NCBI RefSeq assembly: GCF_028618575.1
Contig: NZ_JAQITA010000007.1
Coordinates: forward strand, 45,886-109,885
Direction: 5' to 3'
Length of the DNA: 64,000 nt
Source of the DNA: Bartonella sp. ML70XJBT.G
GTDB taxonomy: Bacteria; Pseudomonadota; Alphaproteobacteria; Rhizobiales; Rhizobiaceae
The notes beneath the pieces are model-generated. The model worked only from the letters and a program-made list of their open reading frames with translations. It made no database searches and was not told the origin of the DNA. The position numbers were made by a program, and so were the translations under genes. The number at the start of each line of letters is the position of its first letter. Position 1 is the stretch's first letter. This document shows, one piece after another, positions 37,337-47,646 of the stretch.

Positions 37337-37733
37337 TTCTATAAACTCTTGTTACAATTTCTTCATGAAATGAAAAAAGTTCAATGTTCATAATAGATAT
37401 TATACTAAAAAATAGTATAGAAAGAACAATGTCATACAATATAATTCTCTACGCGAAAACCAACAGCGTTTTCATCTAGATGGCGTAGATTTTTTTGTAT
37501 CTAAAATAGTTTATTTTATAATAATTTTTACTTTAATATACTTTGACTTAATAAAAACTGTATAAGAAACTTATTGAGTATATATTTATATTTTTGTTAT
37601 TTTCTGCTATTTATAAAATTATGGGTCGTCAAAAATTAATTTCATTTTATTAATTATGACACATACTAAATATTTGTTACAATTATTTTTATTCTTTAAT
37701 TATTTTGCTATAAATGTAATACAGAACAACATT
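37337..37733. other. AT-rich intergenic stretch with nested hairpin
   Basis: About 400 bp between the convergent coiled-coil gene and mfd. The one clear element is the nested hairpin at 37448-37497; otherwise no gene or RNA is recognised. Confidence 0.45.
37448..37497 (+). terminator. Nested hairpin followed by T7
   Basis: Outer arms TCTACGC (37448-37454) and GCGTAGA (37483-37489) enclose inner arms GAAAAC (37455-37460) and GTTTTC (37468-37473), and the structure ends in a run of T. It lies about 110 bp after the coiled-coil gene on the same strand, so it may end that transcript or belong to a small untranslated RNA. Confidence 0.45.
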
Positions 37734-40700
37734 CTAAACAGAATGGTGTTCTGCCATTTCTACAAGCTGTGTTATAATTTTTGCTACTCCAGTAAGCCTT
37801 TCATCGACCGTTAACCAATCATGAATCAGAGCTATCGTTTGGTCTGGTCTAATTTTTGCCATTGAACCTTGTTTTCCAATCCACTGGACAAGAGCAACAC
37901 TGTTTGCAAAATAATTATTGCGGAATTGTATAACAAGTCCCTTTGGTCCCGTATCTAATTTTTCCACATGTGCTTTTCGACACAAGGTTTTAATATAAAA
38001 GACTTTAAGAAGATGCTGAACCTCCAATGGCAAAGGACCAAAGCGATCTATTAATTCGGCAGCAAATTCATCGATTTGTTCCAAATTATCAAGTTCTGTT
38101 AAACGACGATAAAGCCCCATGCGTAATGGTAAATCAGGTACAAAACTTTCTGGTATCATCACTGTTGTACCAAGTGAAATTTGAGGAGACCATTGTTGAT
38201 CCTCATTCTGTTTGCCATCTTTTAATTCAGCAACAGCTTCTTCAAGCATTTTTTGATAGAGTTCAAATCCAACCTCTTTGATATGTCCTGATTGTTTTTC
38301 ACCTAAAAAATTTCCTGAACCGCGAATATCCATATCATGACTTGCCAATTGAAAACCAGCTCCTAAGCTATCCAGAGATTGTAAGACTTTAAGACGACGA
38401 TCAGCAGTAGGCGTTAAAACTTTACCTGAGGGATAGGTAAAAAGTGCGTAAGCACGTTGTTTTGAGCGCCCTACCCTGCCACGTAATTGATAAAGAGCAG
38501 CAAGACCAAACAACTCAGCACGATGTACGATTAATGTATTCGCTGTTGGAATATCAAGGCCTGATTCAATAATGGTTGTTGATAGCAAAACATCATATTG
38601 TCCATCATAAAATGCATTCATAATATCATCAAGTTGTCCAGCTGGCATTTGCCCATGAGCAACAACGAATTTGAGTTCAGGTACATGTGTTTTGAGGTAC
38701 TCTTCTACAGAAACAAGATCAGAAATACGAGGACAAACATAAAAACTTTGTCCACCACGGTAATATTCTCGAAGCAATGTTTCGCGTATGACAAGTGAAT
38801 CAAAGGGAGAAATAAAAGTACGCACCGCCATTCTATCAATGGGAGGAGTGGTTATTAATGACAGTTCCCGTACCCCTGATAATGCGAGTCCTAAAGTGCG
38901 CGGTATGGGAGTTGCCGAGAGTGTGAGAACGTGAATATCACTTTTGAGCTCTTTTAAACGCTCTTTGTGTTTTACGCCAAAATGTTGCTCTTCATCAATG
39001 ATAAGAAGTCCTAACCGTAAAAAATGAACGGCATCACTTAAGAGAGCATGTGTGCCAATGACAATATCAATCGTACCATCTGCAATACCCTTTTTGACTT
39101 GTGCTAGTTCTTTAGCTTTCACAAGCCTTGATGCATGACCAATTTTAATAGGTAATCCTTGAAAACGTGAAAGAAAAGTTTTGTAATGTTGTCGTGAAAG
39201 TAATGTTGTCGGCACAACCACAGCAACCTGATATCCATTTAAAGCGGCAACAAAAGCACTTCGAATGGCAACTTCTGTTTTTCCAAAGCCAACATCGCCA
39301 CATATTAAGCGATCCATCGGTTTGCCTGATGCCAAATCATCTAATACAGCGTCAATAGCATTCATTTGATCTTCTGTTTCTTCATAGGGAAAGCGTGCAA
39401 CAAATTCATCAAAGGGGCCAATTGGCGGAACTAGAGCAGGTGCATAACGCAGAGCACGCTCTGCCGCTATACGGATTAATTGGCCTGCCATTTCCAATAA
39501 ATGTTTTTTAAGTCGTGTTTTGCGCGCTTGCCAAGCAACACCACCTAACTTGTCTAATGTAACATCGGTTCCTTCCGATCCATAACGTGAAAGAAGTTCG
39601 ATATTTTCAACAGGTAAGAAAAGCCTATCGCCTCCAGCATATTTAATTTCAAGACAATCTCGTAAAATTCCGGTTGTTGTAATCGTTTTAAGACCAACAA
39701 ATTGTCCAATACCATGGTCGACATGCACAACCATATCGCCAGAATTTAAAGCTGCAATTTCAGAAATAAAGTTTGTATTGTGTTTCCGTCGTTTGGGTGA
39801 TCTTATGAAACGGTCACCGAGAATATCTTGCTCTGTTATGAGAGCAAAATCTTCCACTTCAAAACCATGCTCTATTCGTATAACAGCTGCTGTTATGCGA
39901 TCACGTGGTGTTGCTTTTACCGTTTGTAATGATTTTACAACATCTATTTTTTTCACTCCATGCTCATCTAGAACCTGCAGCAAACGTGTGAGAGATCCTT
40001 CACTCCAACCAGTTAATAATACCTTCTTGCCAGCAGAACGCAGTGAAGTAATATGATGAACAACACTTGAAAAAACATTTCTCTCTTGCGCATTGCGCTC
40101 TTTTACAAAATCATATCCCAGTTTGACATTTGCATGAATAACCGTTTTTCCAAAAGTTTGTGGGACATTAAAAGGCGTAAAATCAATACGTTGTCCGGAT
40201 GTTTTAGTGATTTCTACGACATCCTCTGGTGTTAAATAAAGAAGGTTAGGCTTTATGGGATGATAAGAAGTAGGATTTTCTTTATCATTTTCATGCTCTT
40301 TACGCGCATTATAATAATCTTCAATAAGGCGATGGCGTTCGATAAGCACTTCCTCTATGAGATGTTCAAAAACTACTGGTAAATTACCGCAATGATCAAA
40401 AAAAGTGTCAAGTTTCTCATAAAAAAAAGGTAACCAATGTTCCATACCGGAAAAACGTCGCCCTTGAGAAAGAGCTTCATAAAGCATGTTCTTTTTTTGT
40501 GACACACCAAATGTACGAATATAGTTACTTTTAAACCTGCTGATGCATTCACCTGTAAGAACCACCTCACTCATTGAATGTAGAAGAAATTCCGTTCGTT
40601 TGCTTGTTGTTCTTTGGGTTGCAGGATCAAATACACGGATGGTTTCTAGAGTGTCTCCAAAAAAATCAAGCCGTAATGGTTCAGTATCAATGGGAGAAAA

Positions 40701-41234
40701 AATATCAAGAATTCCTCCTCTCACAGCAAATTCACCAACATCACGAACAACTGTAACACGTTCAAAACCATTAGATTCTAAAAATTGAATGAAATGCCCC
40801 ATCCCCATACGTTGGCCAACACGTGCGTGAATTACTTGAGTTTCAATTATTTCACGAGGAGGCAATTTTTGCATAATTGCATTTGCTGTTGTTAATATAA
40901 TTGCAGCCTGTGGATTTTTACGCAAACTGCTTATATGAGCCAAAGTCGAGAGCCGACTTGCCATAACAGCACTTCCAGGTGAGACCCGATCATAGGGGAG
41001 ACAATCCCATGCAGGAAATTGAAGAACAGGTAAATGTGGCTCAATAAAACTTAAAACTTGCTGTAAATGGGAAATTTTTGTTCCATCACGAATAACATAG
41101 ATAAGTGGCTTATCTTGTGCAATTTTTGAACGCAATTGAGCAAGTGCAAAGGCTTCAAATCCATCGGTAATCCCATCAAAAATCATGGGAGTAGAAATAT
41201 TTTGGGGAATAACAATTTTTTTAAATATAGACAT
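37734..41234 (-). CDS. mfd: Transcription-repair coupling factor
   Basis: A 1166-residue DNA translocase that removes RNA polymerase stalled at lesions and recruits UvrA. Domains in order: the UvrB-like N-terminus (VIRDGTKISHLQQVL onward), the CarD-like RNA polymerase interaction domain (GDMVVHVDHGIGQFVGL), a helicase core with Walker A GDVGFGKTE near residue 645 and a DEEQ box (LLIIDEEQHFGVKHKE), the RecG-like QLRGRVGRSKQ, and the C-terminal TRCF domain. The ATG at 41234 is used; a TTG eight codons upstream would overlap sdhE. Last gene of the long minus-strand block. Confidence 0.96.
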   Translation of the reverse strand: MSIFKKIVIPQNISTPMIFDGITDGFEAFALAQLRSKIAQDKPLIYVIRDGTKISHLQQVLSFIEPHLPVLQFPAWDCLPYDRVSPGSAVMASRLSTLAHISSLRKNPQAAIILTTANAIMQKLPPREIIETQVIHARVGQRMGMGHFIQFLESNGFERVTVVRDVGEFAVRGGILDIFSPIDTEPLRLDFFGDTLETIRVFDPATQRTTSKRTEFLLHSMSEVVLTGECISRFKSNYIRTFGVSQKKNMLYEALSQGRRFSGMEHWLPFFYEKLDTFFDHCGNLPVVFEHLIEEVLIERHRLIEDYYNARKEHENDKENPTSYHPIKPNLLYLTPEDVVEITKTSGQRIDFTPFNVPQTFGKTVIHANVKLGYDFVKERNAQERNVFSSVVHHITSLRSAGKKVLLTGWSEGSLTRLLQVLDEHGVKKIDVVKSLQTVKATPRDRITAAVIRIEHGFEVEDFALITEQDILGDRFIRSPKRRKHNTNFISEIAALNSGDMVVHVDHGIGQFVGLKTITTTGILRDCLEIKYAGGDRLFLPVENIELLSRYGSEGTDVTLDKLGGVAWQARKTRLKKHLLEMAGQLIRIAAERALRYAPALVPPIGPFDEFVARFPYEETEDQMNAIDAVLDDLASGKPMDRLICGDVGFGKTEVAIRSAFVAALNGYQVAVVVPTTLLSRQHYKTFLSRFQGLPIKIGHASRLVKAKELAQVKKGIADGTIDIVIGTHALLSDAVHFLRLGLLIIDEEQHFGVKHKERLKELKSDIHVLTLSATPIPRTLGLALSGVRELSLITTPPIDRMAVRTFISPFDSLVIRETLLREYYRGGQSFYVCPRISDLVSVEEYLKTHVPELKFVVAHGQMPAGQLDDIMNAFYDGQYDVLLSTTIIESGLDIPTANTLIVHRAELFGLAALYQLRGRVGRSKQRAYALFTYPSGKVLTPTADRRLKVLQSLDSLGAGFQLASHDMDIRGSGNFLGEKQSGHIKEVGFELYQKMLEEAVAELKDGKQNEDQQWSPQISLGTTVMIPESFVPDLPLRMGLYRRLTELDNLEQIDEFAAELIDRFGPLPLEVQHLLKVFYIKTLCRKAHVEKLDTGPKGLVIQFRNNYFANSVALVQWIGKQGSMAKIRPDQTIALIHDWLTVDERLTGVAKIITQLVEMAEHHSV

Positions 41235-41239
41235 CGGAA

Positions 41240-41530
41240 TCAATTTAAATCTATGCAAATATGATAATTTACAATGTCACGAAAAAGTGGACTATTAACT
41301 TCAGCAGGGGGAGACACTTCTCCTGTAACCCATGTTAATAAATCACGATCATCAAAAGACATAATATACTCAAGTTCAGAAACCGTTTTATCACTCATCC
41401 CAGAAATATGTGCATTTACATAGTGTCCAAAGATGAGATCCATCTCACGAATACCACGGTGCCATGCACGAAAAATCAATCGGCGGCGACGCGCATCCAA
41501 TTGATTTTCGTCAACGACAAAAACTGCCAT
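41240..41530 (-). CDS. sdhE: FAD assembly factor SdhE
   Basis: A 96-residue helical protein of the DUF339/TPR_div1 family, which helps attach FAD covalently to succinate dehydrogenase subunit A. The hallmark RG-x-x-E is present in WHRGIREMDLIFG, and RRRRLIFRAWHR and LEYIMSFDDRDLLTWVTG fit the family. It lies 5 bp before mfd; this neighbouring pair is typical of Rhizobiales. Confidence 0.92.
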   Translation of the reverse strand: MAVFVVDENQLDARRRRLIFRAWHRGIREMDLIFGHYVNAHISGMSDKTVSELEYIMSFDDRDLLTWVTGEVSPPAEVNSPLFRDIVNYHICIDLN

Positions 41531-41606
41531 AAATGTCTCCTTGAATTCAGTGATGATGTATAAGTAAAATTTCCGATTTGTAGAATAAATTCTGTACCCT
41601 CATCAT

Positions 41607-42287
41607 CTAGGGAAGTTCAATAATCTTCTTTTCTTTGAGCGTAATTCGACGATGCATTTGTTTAGCCAAAGCGTAATTATGTGTTGCAATAAGAGCAGAA
41701 AGACCAGATTGGCGAACAAGCGCAGATAAAGCTTGAAAAACATAAGCTGAAGTGACAGGATCAAGATTTCCGGTAGGTTCATCCGCCAAAAGCACTGAAG
41801 GGCCATTTGCTACTGCACGTGCAATAGCGACACGTTGTTGTTCTCCACCTGATAATTCTGATGGGCGATGATTGGCGCGATGAGAAATACGCAGATATGT
41901 CAGTAATTTAAGTGCACGATCTTCAGCAAGAGATTTTTTAAATCCCGCTATCATTTGTGGTATCATCACATTTTCCAACGCTGTAAACTCTGGAAGCAAA
42001 TGATGAAATTGATAAACAAAACCGATATCATTTCGTCTGATAGCTGTTCGCTCACTATCAGAACGTTTTGCGCAAGAAACGCCCCGTAACATCACATCAC
42101 CAGCCGTTGGTTTTTCTAATAATCCTGCAATATGAAGCAGAGTTGATTTTCCTGCACCAGATGGTGCTACAAGTGCGACAAGTTCTCCACGATTAAGAGT
42201 AAAATTTGCTTTATCTAAAATAATGAGAGGTTTATGACTCTCAAAAAAATGCTGCTCAATCTCTACAAGCTCTAAAATAGCTGCCAT
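41607..42287 (-). CDS. lolD: Lipoprotein-releasing ABC transporter ATPase LolD
   Basis: A 226-residue ABC ATPase that powers extraction of outer-membrane lipoproteins from the inner membrane. Walker A is APSGAGKST, the signature [14 protein letters not shown], and Walker [13 protein letters not shown]. The LolD/MacB subgroup is indicated by [18 protein letters not shown]. Its start touches the end of lolC by one base, so the two are translated together. Confidence 0.92.
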   Translation of the reverse strand: MAAILELVEIEQHFFESHKPLIILDKANFTLNRGELVALVAPSGAGKSTLLHIAGLLEKPTAGDVMLRGVSCAKRSDSERTAIRRNDIGFVYQFHHLLPEFTALENVMIPQMIAGFKKSLAEDRALKLLTYLRISHRANHRPSELSGGEQQRVAIARAVANGPSVLLADEPTGNLDPVTSAYVFQALSALVRQSGLSALIATHNYALAKQMHRRITLKEKKIIELP

Positions 42288-43555
42288 TATTCATACCTCA
42301 AAGCTTGGACAGGATCAAGCTTAGCAGCACGCCATGCTGGAATAAGAGCTGCTAAAAATGATAAAAATAAAGCCATTATGGCAACGAGAACTGTCTGTCC
42401 CCATTCAATTTGCGCCGGCAATTTTGTTAAAAAATAAAGTTGAGGATTAAAAACATCGACATTAAATAACCAAGAAATAAAATCTTGGATATGATTAATA
42501 TTCGCGGTCGCTATCACACCAAACACTAAGCCTAATATTGTTCCAATGAATCCAATCATCATGCCTGTAACAATAAATATACGTAAAATCGTACTTTGTT
42601 GTGCACCCATGGTACGTAAAATGGCAATATCATGGCTTTTATCTTTTACAAGCATAATGAGTCCTGAAATAATATTCAAAGCCGCAACAAGAACGATCAG
42701 AGAAAGAATGAAAAACATAACATTGCGTTCAATTTGTAAGGCTGAAAAAAAAGCCTGATTGCGTTCACGCCAATCAATTAAATAAACTTGTTGACCTATA
42801 GCTTTTTCTATAACTGGTTTTATTCGATCAACGGCATCAGGATTATTCAAAAATAATTCTAAAGATTGAACCGTATCTCCTAAATTAAAAAACATTTGCG
42901 CTTCATGAAGAGGCATAAAAACGAATATTGAATCATAATCAGACATACCAACTTCAAAAATAGCCGTCACTTTATACGCTTTAACACGTGGCGTTACTCC
43001 AAAAGGAGTGTCATCACCATCTGGAGTAATAATACGAAGATCACGCCCAATGGTAAGTCCCAATTTTTCCGCCAAACCACTGCCAATTGCGACACCTTCC
43101 TCTTTATCAAATTGCGCAATTGAACCTAACTTAATATTTTGAGAAACTGTTTTAAGCTTCTCTAAATCCTGTTTGCGCATACCGCGAACTAACGCACCAG
43201 ACCCTCCTTGAAGCTCACCTTGAACAAGCGCTTGACCTTCAATAACAGGTAGAGAAAACTTGACACCATTCACAGCTTCTAAAGAAGAAATAAGAGTTTT
43301 ATAATCGGTAAAACCAGAATCAACTGCTTGAACAACAAGGTGCCCATTCATACCAAGAATACGGTTGAGAAGCTCTGTACGGAAACCATTCATCACTGCC
43401 ATGACGACGACCAAAGCAAACACTCCCAGCATAATTCCAATCAGAGAAATGATGGAAATCACAGATGCTACAACATGTTTTTTATTGGGAATCATATAAC
43501 GAAAAGCGATCATCCACTCATAAGATGAAAACCATTTACTGCTCAACCTCTTCAT
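42287..43555 (-). CDS. lolC: Lipoprotein-releasing system permease (LolC/E type)
   Basis: A 422-residue inner-membrane protein with one N-terminal membrane segment, a large periplasmic domain ([35 protein letters not shown]), and three C-terminal segments in an FtsX fold ([13 protein letters not shown] at the start; [12 protein letters not shown] later). Only one permease gene is present beside lolD, so the transporter is probably a homodimer or LolF-like arrangement. ATG at 43555; a TTG at 43570 overlapping the proS stop is an alternative. Confidence 0.9.
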   Translation of the reverse strand: MKRLSSKWFSSYEWMIAFRYMIPNKKHVVASVISIISLIGIMLGVFALVVVMAVMNGFRTELLNRILGMNGHLVVQAVDSGFTDYKTLISSLEAVNGVKFSLPVIEGQALVQGELQGGSGALVRGMRKQDLEKLKTVSQNIKLGSIAQFDKEEGVAIGSGLAEKLGLTIGRDLRIITPDGDDTPFGVTPRVKAYKVTAIFEVGMSDYDSIFVFMPLHEAQMFFNLGDTVQSLELFLNNPDAVDRIKPVIEKAIGQQVYLIDWRERNQAFFSALQIERNVMFFILSLIVLVAALNIISGLIMLVKDKSHDIAILRTMGAQQSTILRIFIVTGMMIGFIGTILGLVFGVIATANINHIQDFISWLFNVDVFNPQLYFLTKLPAQIEWGQTVLVAIMALFLSFLAALIPAWRAAKLDPVQALRYE

Positions 43556-43566
43556 AACATTGCCTA

Positions 43567-44892
43567 TCAAACTACAGAAAACTGTTTGAGTACATCTTCA
43601 ACCGTTAAAGATTCTTTGACACCTGTTTTTCGATCTTTCATTTCAACTTCATTCTGTGCAATGCTTTTAGGTCCAACAATGATTTGTGTTGGCAAACCAA
43701 TGAGATCCATCGTTGCAAATTTCGACCCAGGACGCTCATTTCTATCATCTAATAATGGATCAAAACCAGCATATTTTAACGCCTGATAGAGAGTTTCACA
43801 TGCATATGTGCATTTCTCATCATCAGGCTTCATATTGATGATACCCACATCAAACGGAGCAATCGGCTTTGGCCAAATAATACCATTTTCATCATGAGAA
43901 GCTTCAATCGCGGCTGCAACAAGACGTGAGGGACCAATACCATAAGATCCCATAGAGACGACATGCTCTTTTCCGTCTTGTCCCATAACCTTTGCTCCCA
44001 TGGGTGCAGAATATTTCGTACCAAAGTGAAAAATATGCCCTACTTCAATGCCACGCGCTGAAAGACGATTTTGATCAGAAACTCTAGCCCATTCTTCTTC
44101 ATTATGCATTTCTTCTGTCGCTGCATAAAAAGACGTCCACCGTTTAACAATATCAGCCAAAACAGCTCTATCACTAAAATCGATTGAACTATCTGGAACG
44201 GTGAGTTCAAGAAATTGTCTATCACAAAATATCGCACTTTCTCCAGTTTCTGCTAAAATAATAAATTCATGGCTCAGTTCACCACCAATTGGGCCTGTAT
44301 CAGCACGCATAGGAATTGCCTTTAAGCCAAGTCGAGAAAAAGTACGTAAATAAGCAATAAACATACGATTATAAGATGTTTGAGAACCTTCATAATCAAG
44401 ATCAAAAGAATAAGCATCTTTCATTAAAAACTCTCGTGAACGCATCACACCAAAACGTGGACGGATTTCATCACGAAACTTCCATTGAATATGATACAAA
44501 TTAAGCGGAAGATCTTTATAAGAACGAACATAGGAACGGAAAATATCTGTTACCATCTCTTCGTTTGTTGGACCATAAAGTAAATCACGCTTTTGCCGAT
44601 CTTTCATACGGAGCATTTCCAAACCGTAATCATCATAACGACCACTTTCACGCCAAAGATCTGCAGACTGAATGGTAGGCATTAATATTTCTATCGCACC
44701 TGCTCGTTCTTGCTCTTCACGAATAATCTTACAAACTTTATCGAGTACTTTCTTCCCCAAAGGAAGCCAAGAATAAATCCCTGAAGTTTGTTGACGAATC
44801 ATACCTGCACGTAACATCAATCGATGAGAAACAATTTCTGCTTCCTTAGGATTTTCTTTTAAAAGTGGAAGGAAATATTGAGAAAGACGCAT
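43567..44892 (-). CDS. proS: Prolyl-tRNA synthetase, short alphaproteobacterial form
   Basis: Class II synthetase charging tRNA-Pro, 441 residues. Motifs 1 to 3 are visible: [41 protein letters not shown] (read in parts) and [16 protein letters not shown]. At 441 residues it lacks the editing insertion of the roughly 570-residue E. coli enzyme, as is usual in alphaproteobacteria. The C-terminal anticodon-binding domain has [14 protein letters not shown]. lolC begins at or just after its stop. Confidence 0.95.
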   Translation of the reverse strand: MRLSQYFLPLLKENPKEAEIVSHRLMLRAGMIRQQTSGIYSWLPLGKKVLDKVCKIIREEQERAGAIEILMPTIQSADLWRESGRYDDYGLEMLRMKDRQKRDLLYGPTNEEMVTDIFRSYVRSYKDLPLNLYHIQWKFRDEIRPRFGVMRSREFLMKDAYSFDLDYEGSQTSYNRMFIAYLRTFSRLGLKAIPMRADTGPIGGELSHEFIILAETGESAIFCDRQFLELTVPDSSIDFSDRAVLADIVKRWTSFYAATEEMHNEEEWARVSDQNRLSARGIEVGHIFHFGTKYSAPMGAKVMGQDGKEHVVSMGSYGIGPSRLVAAAIEASHDENGIIWPKPIAPFDVGIINMKPDDEKCTYACETLYQALKYAGFDPLLDDRNERPGSKFATMDLIGLPTQIIVGPKSIAQNEVEMKDRKTGVKESLTVEDVLKQFSVV

Positions 44893-45116
44893 TGAAATAA
44901 CGAACTCCTAATCAGACCTATCATATGAGAAAAATTTAAAAAGAGTATATACTTATCTATAGCGACATTCTGAATGCTTGCAAACATAACGAACAGATTG
45001 TTAAAAAATTTATGAACTCTCTTGCTTCTGATGCTTGCTTCTAGCAATAAAATGATTTGATAATTCCCTTCTCTTTTTCTTCATTAAAAAGAAAAAACCG
45101 CAATACTCAAATACTC

Positions 45117-46793
45117 CTATTTTGATCGATGTAAAAAAACTGTACAGAGAGGCTTTTTTTGCCAAATTTCATAAACAGCCGCTCTCACTGCACGTCGCGC
45201 TGCTTCTCGAATGAGGTCATTACTTTTTCGTTTTATGCGTGGGATGCTATAAACTGTATTCTCTACAATATCTAAAAGGATATCTTTCAATTTTTCCCCT
45301 TTTCCATTGCTTTCAGGCAAACCGAATGTGGTAAGACCGACATCACCCAATAACTCATGCTTGCTATTCATATGGAGAGAAACAGTAACGTGACCAGCGT
45401 AACTTAATTTTCGACGTTCCCGAATTCCTAATTCATCTTCATCTCCAATAAGACAACCATCTTTATAGATACGACCAACAGGAACTTGATCAATAACTTC
45501 TACTGGCTCTGGTGCAAGGCGCAGCATATGACCATTTCTTATATCCCTAACAATTTTAATACCTGCTTGACGTGCTAAATCTGCCTGAGCAGTAAGGTGT
45601 ATTGCCTCACCATGTACAGGAACAAGGATTTGTGGTTTTACCCAATCATACATTTGTAAAAGTTCTAAGCGGCGAGGATGACCAGAAACATGAACAAGAG
45701 CATCTTCATTCGTAATCACTTTTATTCCCCTATCGATAAAACGATTTCGTATCTCAAGGATAGCTTTCTCGTTTCCTGGAATACTACGTGACGAATAAAT
45801 AACAGTATCACCAATAGAAAGTGTAATATTTCTCATTTCACCACGTGAAAGTTTAGCTAGAGCCGCACTCGATTCCCCTTGACTTCCTGTGACGACTAAA
45901 ACGAGATCTTTCCGTGAAATATACCCATAATCATCTTCTGTCACAAATGGTGCCAAACCATCCATATAACCAAGCTCTTGAGCAACCATAATACTTCGTT
46001 TTAGAGAGCGCCCAATAACAAGAACCTTGCGCCCAACGGATTCAGCTGCAAGAGCAATGGAACGTATTCGAGCAATATTAGAGGAAAAAGTTGCAAGTAC
46101 GACACGCCCTTCAACTTTTGAAAAAACTTCACAGAGGCTTGTCTGAACTTGCTGTTCTGAGGGTGTTAGACCATCCCGACATGCATTCGTAGAATCACAA
46201 AGCAATGCCAAAATACCTTTATTGCCTAGAGCACGTAATCGTTTTTCATCCGTTACAGGCCCAAGTGACGGTGTACGATCAATTTTCCAATCGCCCGTAT
46301 GGATGACAGTGCCTAAAGACGTTGTAATTGCCAAAGAGACAGATTCTGGTATCGAGTGGTTAACGGCTATAGCTTCTAGCGCAAAGGAACCTACTTGAAA
46401 ACAATCACCAGCTTGAAAAATATTGGGGGAAATTTTATAGGATTCAAAATCTGATTGTCTTTTAGATTCCAATAGTCCTGCCGTAAAAGGCGTACAGTAA
46501 AGTGGGACTTTAAGCTTTGGCCATAAATCAAGAACACCGCCATAGTGATCTTCATGAGCATGGGTTAAAACAAGACCACGCACATTGTGTTTTTCACTTT
46601 CCAGAAAACGAATATCAGGAAGGATAAGATCTGCTCCTGGTAATTCAGGACCAGCAAAACTAACTCCCATATCAACAAGCAGCCATTCACGGAGATTCTG
46701 TGGTCCAAATCCGTAAGCAGCCAGATTCATTCCTATTTCACCTACTCCTCCTAAAGGTAAAAAAACAAATTCATTTTCATTGGCTGAAACCAT
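45117..46793 (-). CDS. rnj: Ribonuclease J
   Basis: A 558-residue beta-CASP metallo-beta-lactamase ribonuclease (endo- and 5' exonuclease) acting in RNA processing. The zinc motif is LTHAHEDHYGG near residue 75, HTGDWKID carries another ligand, and VHVSGHPRR is the beta-CASP C motif. GGVGEIGMN near the start is diagnostic. The ATG at 46793 is favoured because GAGGAG lies 6 bp upstream; ATGs at 46811 and 46799 are alternatives. Coexistence with RNase E in the same window is normal for Rhizobiales. Confidence 0.95.
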   Translation of the reverse strand: MVSANENEFVFLPLGGVGEIGMNLAAYGFGPQNLREWLLVDMGVSFAGPELPGADLILPDIRFLESEKHNVRGLVLTHAHEDHYGGVLDLWPKLKVPLYCTPFTAGLLESKRQSDFESYKISPNIFQAGDCFQVGSFALEAIAVNHSIPESVSLAITTSLGTVIHTGDWKIDRTPSLGPVTDEKRLRALGNKGILALLCDSTNACRDGLTPSEQQVQTSLCEVFSKVEGRVVLATFSSNIARIRSIALAAESVGRKVLVIGRSLKRSIMVAQELGYMDGLAPFVTEDDYGYISRKDLVLVVTGSQGESSAALAKLSRGEMRNITLSIGDTVIYSSRSIPGNEKAILEIRNRFIDRGIKVITNEDALVHVSGHPRRLELLQMYDWVKPQILVPVHGEAIHLTAQADLARQAGIKIVRDIRNGHMLRLAPEPVEVIDQVPVGRIYKDGCLIGDEDELGIRERRKLSYAGHVTVSLHMNSKHELLGDVGLTTFGLPESNGKGEKLKDILLDIVENTVYSIPRIKRKSNDLIREAARRAVRAAVYEIWQKKPLCTVFLHRSK

Positions 46794-46841
46794 AGACATC
46801 TCCTCAATCATTAAGGCAATCCGACAGTAAAATAAAATTTT

Positions 46842-47645
46842 TTAATAACGATCTGCATGAACAGAAGCTGCCGAACCAAAATGAACATCTCCAGCTGTTA
46901 TAATGCTTTTCTCACCATTTTTTTGTTTTATGATGCAGTTAAAGTCACGATCAAGACCATCAAAAATACCTTCGATGATTTTTTCGTCATTCACTATTTT
47001 GACATGCTGCCCAAGGTGAGCAGAATATAAAAGCCATTTTTCGCGGATTACATCACATCCTCCAAGCTGTTTCCAAAGAAGATAATTTTTAGCAAAACAC
47101 TCCGTCAAAACAGTAAATAACTGTTCTCTTTCAATATCCAAACCAATATTCTTTAAGCTTGAAGTGAGATAGGGGGCGTTTTCATAATGATGTTTTACAT
47201 TTATTCCAATACCAAGAACCAAGGCGTCCTGCATTGATGGCAATTTAAAAATCTCGAGCAAAATTCCTGCACTTTTTGCTCCTCTCAGCAAAATATCATT
47301 TGGCCATTTTAAGCTAACGATATCGCTCTTTTGCTTTTCATTTTCTGTAAATTGTTCTATGGTCTCTACCACACTTACTCCAGCAACAAAACCAAGCTGA
47401 GCAGCAGTTTGATGAACAATGCCATCAATTAATAAAAGGCTAGAATAAAGATTCCCTTTCGGACTAGACCAAACCCTCCCTCTTCTTGCTCTTCCCTTCG
47501 TTTGTTCTTGTGCAACAACCCAAAGATAACCTTTGTGACCAGCTTGCGCTTTCTGTTGTGCAATGAGATTTGTTGAATCAACACTTTCGTATGCTTCAAC
47601 AGTATATCCTTGTTTTTGTGCAAAATCTGATAAAATATAGACCAT
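46842..47645 (-). CDS. birA: Biotin-protein ligase, monofunctional
   Basis: A 267-residue enzyme that attaches biotin to acetyl-CoA carboxylase and similar carboxylases. The frame is open upstream to 47837, but the ATG at 47645 stands one base after the nuoN stop and begins MVYILSDFAQKQGY, as in relatives. Motifs are ESVDSTN, TKGRARRGRVWSSPKGNLY and LKWPNDILL. It lacks the N-terminal helix-turn-helix of E. coli BirA and so should not act as a repressor. Its place directly behind nuoN is typical of Rhizobiales. Confidence 0.92.
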   Translation of the reverse strand: MVYILSDFAQKQGYTVEAYESVDSTNLIAQQKAQAGHKGYLWVVAQEQTKGRARRGRVWSSPKGNLYSSLLLIDGIVHQTAAQLGFVAGVSVVETIEQFTENEKQKSDIVSLKWPNDILLRGAKSAGILLEIFKLPSMQDALVLGIGINVKHHYENAPYLTSSLKNIGLDIEREQLFTVLTECFAKNYLLWKQLGGCDVIREKWLLYSAHLGQHVKIVNDEKIIEGIFDGLDRDFNCIIKQKNGEKSIITAGDVHFGSAASVHADRY

Positions 47646-47646
47646 A

